DNA of 64,000 nucleotides, from NCBI RefSeq assembly GCF_000003815.2, contig NC_049992.1, positions 2,807,445 through 2,871,444 of the forward strand. The letters run 5' to 3'. A program made the position numbers and the translations under genes. Each line of letters begins with the position of its first letter. The first letter of the stretch is position 1. The notes under the pieces are model-generated. The model made no database searches, was not told the origin of the DNA, and worked only from the letters and a program-made list of their open reading frames with translations. Shown here one piece after another: positions 26,174 to 38,100 of this stretch. The stretch comes from Branchiostoma floridae (Eukaryota > Chordata > Leptocardii > Amphioxiformes > Branchiostomatidae).

Positions 26174-29100
26174 CACACAGACACACAGACTCACAAGCCC
26201 AAAACATAACCTTAGCCATTCTGGCAAAGGTAATTATGTGACAGTGGACATGTTGACAATTATAAACATATGTTTCTGGGATGTAAAAGGCTAACTAACC
26301 TGTGGAACTTGGTACATACTTCTGTACCGTCTAGCCCCAGTAACCCTACTATTGATTTTGAAGAGATGTTACTAGGAAAGGTAAACCAGCCAATAAACGA
26401 AAAAAAAAATCTGAAGAGAAGAATACAAATAATAGCAAAGTGGGTTATCTTTAAAACATGGATTTTTTCTAGGAAGTGCCCACTGCCCATTTCAGGTCAT
26501 AACTTAGCTAGCATTTTCAATTGTGAAATAAAAAATAGACTTCTTGATCTGTAATGTTTACTTGTTGTTTTGTAACAATCTATCATAATCATTCCATGAC
26601 AATTGTGTAAATCATGTGGTGTATAGTGGTTATGCATAATACCCTGTATATGTACATGAGAGAAAGGCTTGTATAGTCGAAGATTCTTTCGAAGGTCCTA
26701 CTGTGCTTAAGTACTGTACTCTTACTCATGCGATAATGCGCACTAATACTTTGAACTACTCCCTGTACAGTGGCTTAGTTAGATGCTCTTTTTTGACAAA
26801 TGTACTATTTGTTTTATGAATAAAGCTTGTTAAAAAAAAAAGAAACTTTAAAAACTTGAATGACCCCTGGAAATAGTTAGGTTCTTCCTATTTTTAGCAG
26901 AGGGGTTTGATTCAGAGAACTTTCAATTTGACGTCTAATTCTGTTCAACATAACTCACCCGCTTGGTCAGGATGTGACTTTGCGGATATATGATCCAAAC
27001 TACAAGTGAAATGTTGTCGGGAAGCTGGTATCAGCCCCCGTCTTGGTCTTGTAACAGCAGGGTGTTTGGCCAAGGGCCTTATACACAAGAGTGAAGCCGG
27101 CTCTTTCAATAACAATAATAATAATAAAAACAACTTTAACATTAACTTTGCAGACAGCTGCATATGGTTCTCTCAATGGTACCTTTTTCTTGGCCGAGAC
27201 CTTGTCCAGTGCCGTGACTTGAAAGGCTGTATCAAGATTACAGATGTTTGTGATGGCAAGAGTGACTGCTTGGATGGCTCTGACGAGGTCAAATGTGGTG
27301 GGAACTTCACTTATAACTTTTTTTTTGCAGAATTCTGTATTTTTGTAAAGGTATAACTACAAACTAAATTTTAATCGGTACATGTTCTTCTATTAAGTAA
27401 CGTTTTGTATTAAACTAAATGTTCATCTGTGTTGGTAGAAGTCATTCTAAATGGATCTAATTATATATAAGCTGTAATTTCCAACACAAAAATAGACTTA
27501 CCCAAATTTTCGTCTGATCAGCTCCAGTCTTTGTCAAGGAAAGACAAATAAAAACGGGAAAACAGTAAGGGTAAACAGTCTTTGTTGTACTTCCTTACGT
27601 GAATGTCAGAAGAATTTAGGCCATCCCCAAACCCTTCGAAACATCTTGGTAGCATGCGCGGATCCAGGAGGGGGGGGCTTTCAGCTGGCAAAAAAAATTG
27701 ACAAGACAAACCCAGGCTATTGGAGGTCTTTCAGGGGACGCCAATACGATCGACAACGTTATAAAACTAATATTCAATAAAAGGGAACACTGTTGCGGTT
27801 CGCAATTTAGCCTCAGTAATTTATTAGTGGGCCTTTCCCGAGTCACGTTACGGTAAAGGCCAGGGGACGGAGCGCGGCACGCGTCAAGTTATGCCCATTA
27901 AACTGGTGGAAGGTTGTAAGCCAATATCGGCGCTTAAATATATAGAAAGAGATTTNNNNNNNNNNNNNNNNNNNNNNNNNNNNNNNNNNNNNNNNNNNNN
28001 NNNNNNNNNNNNNNNNNNNNNNNNNNNNNNNNNNNNNNNNNNNNNNNNNNNNNNNNNNNNNNNNNNNNNNNNNNNNNNNNNNNNNNNNNNNNNNNNNNNN
28101 NNNNNNNNNNNNNNNNNNNNNNNNNNNNNNNNNNNNNNNNNNNNNNNNNNNNNNNNNNNNNNNNNNNNNNNNNNNNNNNNNNNNNNNNNNNNNNNNNNNN
28201 NNNNNNNNNNNNNNNNAATCAAGTCATGCTACCTTGAATGCCTGTGTTTGGTAGGCGCAGGATGTGCCCTGCATGCTGCATCTTCTTCCCTGTGATGATG
28301 TTACTTAACCCTCATCCGACCGATGCATTTTTACGACGAATCTGACCATGTGGGGTCAATTTTTACCCCATTTTGTTTTGCTCATAGACATATTTCTGCT
28401 GGCTTATTTTGTAATTTCTATGTATTTGATGTTTCACCAATCTATGAAAAATATTTTGACAAGTTTTGGTGGCAGTAATATTTACTCATTATCATAATTT
28501 CTGCAGTATATAAGGATTAACCACCTTTTGCTCTAAAAATCTACCATACTCCACTTATGTTAACATTGTTTTTGTCATAGCAATTTCTAATCAATAATTG
28601 TGATGCTACAATAATACTGATAGCATAATTATGTTATTTGACAAGAAAAGATACAATATTTGTGAAAGTAACGAATTTATTACTTAATTATGCACCATTC
28701 TCCGTCACCTAAATACATACAATAACTCTTGTCTATTTTCCCGCAAAGATCCTTCTGCACATTCTTTCTATATATTGTTTTTTTCTAATTAATTAGAAAC
28801 ATTTTCACTTTCCATAGCATATGTTATTAGTGCTTATTGTCACAATTTATGCAAAATATCTAAAAACTGTGTTTTACACTAAAATACTATATTTATTTCA
28901 AAATATTCGGTGCTTACTCATCTAAGCAACTATAACTTGTTGCTGTAATAGCAATGATGAGGAATGCCTGTTATTTTATTGAAATGTCTTGATATTTACG
29001 TAATTAATGATTCATAATTGGCTGGGTGCATTTTTGACCCCACCGAACCAGACTCAAACTTTCAAGTATAGCTTATACAATAATTGGCAAAACTCGGTGA

Positions 29101-32100
29101 AAAATTGGTAGATGCTGTAAGACATGTATACAAACGAATTCATGAAAGGAATGTTTTCTCCGATGAAAAATGTTGCAAATGTGACAGAATGACTCAGGAC
29201 ATTGTAGGACACTTAGTAGCAGAATGAACTATATTTAACAACATCAGAACTGATATAGCAAATTAGATAACAGGCAGTCTTGGTGTTAATGTTGCTGTTA
29301 GAGTGTTCCAACAACCTGATGAGAGACTAGACGGAAATTGTCTTAGGGGCAGAAGTAGTTGAAGAGGAGGTAGAGCAGAGCGATGGGAACGTTTCATCCT
29401 CGCAGTGGCTAGAATTATAAAGCCCTTGGCGACTAGGGCTTTAAAGTACACAATATGGAAAGATTCTAGACTTGAAATATAGCAGGAAACAGCCAGTAAA
29501 CAGAATTCGAAGAATGTACGACAGGACGAGGTGTATCTATGGCGTGTGCAGAACTGTAACAGAAACACAGGACTGTTGTTCCAGAAGAGTGTACGACAGG
29601 ACGAGGTGTATTCCATGATATTCCATGTAGCTTGTACATTGTACAGTAGACAGTAACACTCGTCCAGCTTCATCCTCGGGGTGACCTATATCGATCGCTT
29701 TCAAAAACATGATATGATATATGATATCATATATGCATCATAATTCAAATTGCAATATTTTCAAAACATAAAATGCATTGCAGTTCAAAAAGGAACAACC
29801 GTCCGTTGAGTCGATCAACTGTTTTCAAAAAGAAAGGTAAATGTTACCTCGCGGATAAAAGTGACCTAGCGTTACGTTTCTATATACAAATTTATCCCGA
29901 TTTCTTTTCTGGCTACAAACTGCAGGCGCTCTGTGTGAGTCTATCGGGTACTGGCCCTGTCGATCATCGGCTCCTCCTTTCCCAAAGTGCATCAGTCGGC
30001 AGGGGAGATGTGACGGTTGGGTGGACTGCACGGACTACTCTGATGAGATTGGCTGTGGTAACGCTTCCGCTGATTTCTATCATATGCTTATTGTTGTAGA
30101 AAGATGAAAAGTAAGAAGTTCAATGTATACAAAACTTATTCTATAGCTAATATTTCCATTAGGTTTTCGTTTTTACATTTTAATCTTGCAGAACTAAGGA
30201 ATTTAAACCATCTGTTTTTCTATCTCTTTTAATAGGTTACTGTGGAGAGTTTGGAATACCCATGTATCGCAAGTACTCGCGTGACGACCGTGTCTCAATA
30301 AGTACTGATATGTTGTACCAGTATCATGAAAGATGCATTCAGAATGATCGTGTCTGTGATGGCGTGATTGACTATGAGGGACTATCCGGCATTCATGATG
30401 AAACGGACTGCGCCCAAGGTTCTTTACAATTTCAAGCGCTTGCACTTTTTTTATTATGTATGATAAGTAGCGACAATTTACCTCATACACTGAAAGTATT
30501 ATTTAAATATCACTTCATGGTTTCTTTCTTCAAGAAACAATAGATCGTAATCAATTGACACGTAATAAACGAATTTGGCAAGTATGGAAATGAAACCAGA
30601 AAAAATCATATACGTCTATGAAGTTTAGGCATCCAGGTAAGAAGATGAGCCAATGAGCGGTTATTCATTGCCAAGCATTCAAAGGATTTTAAAAATTATA
30701 TCCTGTCAACGTTGTTTGAGTAACAATGCACGAAAATAGGGATATTTGGTGTTGGTTGATTTGGGAGATACACGGCCTCAGTAAGCTGGCGTCACAATTC
30801 ACGCGAACGCCGACCGAATTTGTCACACATTGGACGTTTCACTCTTGAAAGTTGAAGCCATTGTCCCTCCTGGCTTTTTGGTGCACAGGTAACATCACAC
30901 GGGGGTTTAAATCCCAACGGAGGAACTGCTACAATGCCCACTTGGAGCTCACCGACATATCGGCCGAGCTCATTTCTTGATTTGTGACGGCGGCCGTATA
31001 GATTCACTGGATGTATTTGTAGCTGTTGATAAATCTCACTTTTTTTTGTGGAGTGAGTCCTCTATATGGAAAGACATTTGATTCATGCTTTTACGAGATT
31101 ATATCCTCAGGTAACTCAGACAGGTACGTTTGGGAATGGCTGCCCTAACAATAGCGATACATCCTCCAGAGGTTATTTCAAACATGACCAAAAGCAAACC
31201 ATTACCAGGCATTTATTGCTGTTGGTAAATCCCTCATTTTGTGTAGTGTAATTGCCATTTGGTGAATGGTATCAACTCTTTACAGCTAGCTGTGTAATGA
31301 CCTTGCAGGAATGCCGAACCCGTGTCAAGGACGTTACGGGTGGAAATGCCCAGGAGAAAATACCTGTGTGCCCCGCGATCTTGTTTGTGACACAAAACCT
31401 GATTGCTCAAATGGAGAAGACGAAAAACACTGTGGTTAGTAGCATTTAGATACTATTAGGTTTGTGGTAAAATTGAATCAGTAATACGTTGGTCCAATGT
31501 CTTGTTTTCTTCCTGCACTCAGAATGATTCCAAGTACACCTTGGTATTTTGTTGAACAAAGTCGTGATATAGACATTAGTTAATTTCTCGGGTAGGACAA
31601 AAGATGGAGCAGGTTTCGAACGATTGACAATCAGCAATGTTTAACACACAACCACACACACACACACACATGATAGATAGATAGATGTATATATACCTAT
31701 AAGAATATAGAAAGAGAGAGAATATAGAAAGAGAGACAGAAGTAGTCTAGTAGGTGGACGCTGACTATTATTATTCAGGCGGAGCTAGGTGGAGCAGGTC
31801 AGAGGTCACATATCATTTATTCAGGTATAGCAGGTCAGAGGTCAAATATGATTTATTCAGGCGGCGCAGGTCAGAAGTCACATTATTTATTCAGGCGGAG
31901 CAGGTCAGGGGTCAGATATTATTCATTCAGGCGGAGCAGGTCAGGGGTCAGATATTATTTATTCAGGCGGAGCAAGGTGGAGCAGGTCAGAGGTCATCGT
32001 CTGACGGTAAAATCTAGGGGAATAGGTATTTCCTTAGATCTGGTCGGGGAGAAATAGGGGTCAGACCGACCTTTTGATAGACAACCCCACCCCACCCCAA

Positions 32101-35100
32101 ACGAACCTCCCCCTCCCCAATCGTGATAGACATGCCCTTATTTGGCCTGATCGTAAGGCTTACCTTACTTTTTCTTTATTTTATCTATTTTGACCGTTAA
32201 TGTTAGTTTTACGTACGAACATATAGCATCTATATCTACATGCAGTGAATTATTGCTTTGGAGTAGCTATACGTGTTGCCCCTGAGTAAAAAGAACTGCT
32301 CCGGAGTAAAAAAACAAACTGCTCCGAAGTAAGTGAGTAAGTTTATTTTTTGTAAGTAAGTACATTTGTTGTAAGTAAGCATATTTGTCATGTACGTACG
32401 AACATGTACCATCTATATGTACATGCAGTAAATCATTGCTTTGGAGTAGTTATACGTGTTGCTCCGGAGTAAAAAAAACTACTCCGGAGTAAAAAAAAAC
32501 TGCTCCGGAGTAAAAAAAAAACTGCTCCGGAGAATGTGAGTAAGATTATTTGTTGTAAGTAAGTATATTTGGCACGTACGTACGCACATGTACCATCTAT
32601 ATGTACATGAAGTAAATCATTCCTTTGGAGTAGCTATACGTGTTGCTCCGGAGTCCAAAAAAACTCCTCACCTCACCTCACCGGTCTCATAGCCTCACCG
32701 GCCGTAGGGGCAGCAATTCCATCAGCATACGTTTTCCATCTTTGTCTGTCCTCAGCCAAGGTTGCCAGATGGTGGACTGTTTGTCCCAACCATTCTTTCA
32801 AATCACTAGTCCAAGTCCTTCGTGGACGACCCCTTGGTCTTGCACCCTCTGTCCTTCCTTGGAGTATAGTGTGGGTCAAAGTGCCCTTTGCTCTTGTAGC
32901 ATGGCCAAACCATTGTAGTTTCTTCTTTTTCACTGGTGACAGGAAACTTGGACGTGTGCCTACTAGGGTATTGATACGCTGCATGACTTCTTTGTTTGAA
33001 GTGTGAGTTGACCAGTGGACACGAAGTAGTCTTCGGTAGCAGTTCATCTCGAATGCGTTTATCCGTTTCACAATCTCTGCATTTGCTCCGGAGTAAAAAA
33101 AACTGCTCCGGAGTAAAAAAAATGCTCCGGAGTAAGTGAGTAAGTATATTTATTGTAAGTAAGTATATTTGTCATGTGCGTACGCACATGTACCATCTAT
33201 ATGTACATGCAGTAAATCATGGCTTTGGAGTAGCTATACGTGTTGCTCCGGAGTAAAAAAAAAAACTGCTCTGGAGTAAGTGAGTACGTATATTTGTTGT
33301 AGGTAGAATATTTGTATAAATAAACTGCTCCGAAGTAAAAGTATGCTCCGCAGTTATTGGTAAGCGTATTTGTCATGTACGTACGGACATATGCCATCTA
33401 TATGTACATGCAGGAAGTCATTGCCATCTATATGTACATGCAGGAAATCATTGCTTTGGAGTAGCTATACGTGTTGCTCCGGAGTAAAAGAAAACTGCTC
33501 CGGAGTAAAATAAACTGCACCGGAGTAAAAATAAACTGCTCCGGAGTATGCTCCGGAGTAAATGAGTAAGTATATTTATTAAAGGAAAGCATATTTTATT
33601 AGTGGGACCATATTTTATTAGTGGGACTGCGTGGCACAGTGGTACTGTCTTCGCCTCGTGACCGAGAGGTTGCGGGTTCGAATCCAGCTGCTGCGTTACC
33701 GATCTTGTGATCTTGGGAAAGGCACTTTACACGGCTTTCCTCACTATACTCCGACGTGTCGTCTGAACACGATTCGGAAACGGTTGGTTCCACCGATGAG
33801 GGTTCGATGGCGTCACAAGATGAAGGAAGCGTCTCAGACGCCGAATCTGTGATGGGCTCCGAGCAGGAAGACTCCACAGCAGAAACCGACAGGGCCCAAA
33901 GTGGTTCCGAGAGTGATACAGGGACAGATGTGTCCTCCGGGACGGTTTCATCTAATGAAAGTGAACGTACCGGCTACGACAGCGGCTACCACAGCGGTGA
34001 CGAGGAGGAGTGGACACTCTATCGAGACGGCACCATCGCACTACTTCACCAGCCAGGCGATGTTCCTCAACGTGTCATCAAACAGACGAAGCGCGCTGGC
34101 AAAAAGTTTTATCTAATAGAGTTCGCTGCGTTGCCTCGTTTCAGTAATGAGATTGTACACAGCAAGAACCGGGTTTCAGAACAGACATTGATGAAAAAAT
34201 ATGGTTACCTCGTCCTGAAGTAATGTGAGGTCGCCATATCTCTTGCAGTAGAGCTTTTCTTTCCTAATGTGATACCATGTTTAACATATAGGACGACATG
34301 TGCGTTGGTTATGAATTCCTTAATACAATTTTGATCGCCGTCAAGTAATAGTAAAGTGTTGAGAAACAGGATCACCGAACACAACTGTCTTTTGTATTGT
34401 GTTGATACATGCCTACATAACAGACAAGTACAAGGCTACTACAAAGCAATGATTTCCTGCATGTACATATAGATGGCATATGTCCGTACGTACATGACAA
34501 ATATACTTACATTTAACAAATATACTTACTCATTTACTCCAGAGCATACTCCGGAGCAGTTTAGTTTACTCCGGTGCAGTTTATTTTACTCCGGAGCAGT
34601 TTTATTTTACTCCGGAGCAACACGTATAGCTACTCCAAAGCAATGATTTCCTGCATGTACATATAGATGGCAATGATTTTCTGCATGTACATATAGATGG
34701 CATATGTCCGTACGTACATGACAAATACGCTTGCCAATAACTCCGGAGCATACTCCGGAGCAGTTTTATTTTACTCCGGAGCTGTCTATTTTACTTCGGA
34801 GCAGTTTATTTATACAAATACACTTACCTACAACAAATATACTTACTCACTTACTCCGGAGCAGTTTTTTTTACACCGGAGCAACTTTTTTTTACTCTGG
34901 AGCAGTTTTGTTTTACTCCGGAGCAACACGTATAGCTACTCCAAAGGAATGATTTACTGCATGTACATATAGATGATACATGTGCGTACGCACATAACAA
35001 ATATACTTACTTACAACAAATAATCTTACTCACTTACTCCGGAGAAGTTTTTTTTACTCCGGAGCAAGGACGTTCCGGAGCAAATGCAGAGATTGTGAAA

Positions 35101-38100
35101 CGGATAAACGCATTCGAGATGAACTGCTACCGAAGACTACTTCGTGTCCACTGGTCAACTCACACTTCAAACAGAGAAGTCTTGCAGCGTATCAATACCC
35201 TAGTAGGCACACGTCCAAGTTTCCTGTCACCAGTGAACAAGAATAAACTACAATGGTTTGGCCATGCTACAAGAGCAAAGGGCACTTTGACCCACACTAT
35301 ACTCCAAGGAAGGGCAGAGGGTGCAAGACCAAGGGGTCGTCCACGAAGGACTTGGATAAATGATATGTGACCTCTGACCTGCTCCACCTAGCTCCGCCTG
35401 AATAATAATAGTCAGCGTACACCTTCTATACTACTGACAGACAGAGAAAGAGATAGTTGTAATAAAGACGGCCTTTTCCAGCTTGTTGCGGGTCAGATCT
35501 AAGGCCTCCAACTTTCTATTCCATTGTTATTTCTCTTGTCAATTCACTTAAAAAACAGATGCATTCTGCGACTCTATTGGCGGATGGAGATGTCAGTGCT
35601 CTCAGCAGACACAATGCTACCTGCCCCAGGACATCTGCGATGGCAGGAGTTCATGTTACACGTTCAGAGCCCGTGACAGGACAGAGGCAACGGCATGCCG
35701 GGATGACGAATTAAACTGCGGTACACTTTACGATGATGAAATATAGAGAAAAAGAATATCGATAGATATCAAATATACTAATGAAGATTCTAATTGCATA
35801 ATCAATGACAAAATACTATAATTCTATCAATTTCAAACTTGTAGCATTACGAAGTTAACGTGAACATTATTATAGACATAAATCATATATCGTATATCAG
35901 AGTCTCTTCATCTTTTCTACCGCTCAGCCCCTTTGACGGGGATTAATAGCAGTGCACATGCTATGTTAGTAACAGGTGATCGTGACATACAAACATAGGG
36001 AAAATAAAGGTAACTAGAGTTCGGGGACCTCATACCTCCATGAAATATTTATTGCTTTTTTTGTGGATGGTATGTATGTTTATAGTCGGTTATATTTGAG
36101 AGTAATGGTTATATAATATAAATGTTATGGAAAGTAGTGGTGTATTTATCTAATGACACAGAGGATGTCCATCTGATTAGTAATTATCAAAATGTGACAC
36201 TTAATTGTGTAATGTGCGTTTAAGAGGTCGACGGCATATGGTAGCGTCGTGTTCCTTAAGCTTGATGTTTGGCATTTAAAATGTCTAAGGTTGTCAGCAT
36301 TATTGAGGTTCGACTATGTGCCTCAGAGCTGTGTGGTGGGAGGAAGTTGGGAAACTCAGAAAGAAGAAGGGATGTGGACAACTTTAGTCAGATGGTGATT
36401 TGATTTTCCACCAATATGTCATAACATCAGAAGTTCACACGGTACAAAAACGAGATGCACACTTTCCTCTGGCAGCCCTACACCAACTGTAAGATGAATA
36501 CTTGGCGCCAACCCCGTCTGCTCAAAAACAAGTACCATTGGCTACGAAAGAGACAACTAACAACTGTCCCTTATCGTAACAAAATCAGAACATCTGTATC
36601 GCCCATAAAACTTCTGACACCCAACCCAGATGAGAGGACCTAATGGCATTTTAATCACCATGTCACTCAAATCAGCAGTACATTATGTGAGACATTCATA
36701 CCTGTTAAGCATTATCGTTAAATTTACCTCAACTTCTAACAATTATACTTACGCTTCACATCTCCATGATATCCTAAGCAGACATAAATAAAACTAATTA
36801 TCATATTAAAAAAACTCGGGGTTCCCCAAGCAGCTGTCACCTCACCATCTGCTTGGAGCTAAGCCCATTAAAAACACTTAAAGCACAATGCCTATTCCAA
36901 TATATCGCAGATATAGGGGTGATTTCTGACATTATTACATCAATTATAACGACAGATACGGCTCCCAAAATCTCATCGATTCGAGCTTTTACCACACCAC
37001 ACCAAAACAACAAGTATGAAACCAATCCATCCAGCTGTTCTTGAGTAATCATCTACACAGACAGAGACACATAACAGAAAATATAACCTCCATTCCATGA
37101 CATTTCATGGAGGTAACAAGTGACCGTAGGTAACATACTCTGTGACCTAATTATGGTTTATGTCGGTTGTGATGTTTTCTGTGGTGTATGACTCGGTGTT
37201 TAAATCGCATACAGAACACATCACATAAGCTTATACCAAAAACGTACTTAAAAGCTAACATACCTATCACTGCCAAATTTAAAACACAGTCCTGTACGCA
37301 TTAACAGCAAATCAAGCGTCTCAATCGAACGACACCAAATGAAAACAACAACACAGCCTTACAATGGATACCTGAAAAGTGGGTCAGTGACAGCTGTGAA
37401 CATAACATAACCCCATATCTGCTTGGAGATGAGTAATTGCCAAACCCCATCGTCTATAGGCCAGCTGTTCCACAACACCAGGGAAATAGGGATGATTTCT
37501 CAAATTATTACATCGATAATGAAAACAGCTACCGCGAAAAAAAGATCCCAAGGATCAAACACGTTCTAACCATAAAATGCATATACCTGCATACCTTTAT
37601 ACCATCTTCAGTCAAGGGAGGAGTGGACTCCTGTAGTGGACTGATCTTCACACATCAGGTCATCGGCTAAGCGTGCTCATACATCAGATGGCTCCAGTGT
37701 TTGTCTAGTTGGTTTTTGAATTGGTTCACTGTTTCACTGCTCACCACTTTCTATGGCAGAGAGTTTAATTTCCGTTTTTTACTGCTCTTGAGCTAAAAGC
37801 CTGGACTTAGCAAGGGGAATCTTCAATTTTAGACTGTGACCTCTTGTTGTTGTACTTTCCGCCCTCTCAAAAAAGGTATCTACCTGAACTCTCTCCTTGC
37901 CTGTTGAATGAATGAATCATTGAATGAATGAATGAATGAATGAATGAATGAATGAATGAATGAATGAATGAATGAATGGTTTATTGCGTAAATACATCGC
38001 AGCCTAGCGGCTGAATTATGTATCACTTACATGCTTCATTCGGTTCCATTAAAACTCAATACACATTAAAATCTAACAAATTAATAGAATCATGGATGAA

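Larger units (their letters stand above)
31741..35435. mobile_element. 3.7-kb foldback element with long compound inverted arms
   Basis: Ends AGTAGTCTAGTAGG (31741) and CCTTCTATACTACT (35435) are inverted with two mismatches, and GACAGA directly borders both sides (31735-31740 and 35436-35441), a candidate 6-bp target duplication. Moving inward, both arms carry the GGTGxACGCTGAC/CAGGCGGAGC unit, then an RTE-like LINE tail (32673-33071 minus; 35095-35370 plus), then arrays of CTCCGGAGTAAA. The left arm is longer, with a minisatellite (31775-32010) and an extra array (32240-32660). The unique centre (about 33600-34440) holds a tRNA-like module and an ORF. Confidence 0.75.

Noticed and set aside
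28321..29050. CRISPR-like or satellite array
   Set aside because: No regular direct repeats; AT-rich MITE interior. CRISPR is not expected in animal DNA and no repeat-spacer pattern occurs anywhere in the window.
33756..33806. Upstream extension of the foldback ORF
   Set aside because: The frame is open but has no ATG before 33807; the first possible codon at 33756 is GTG. I start the ORF at the ATG.
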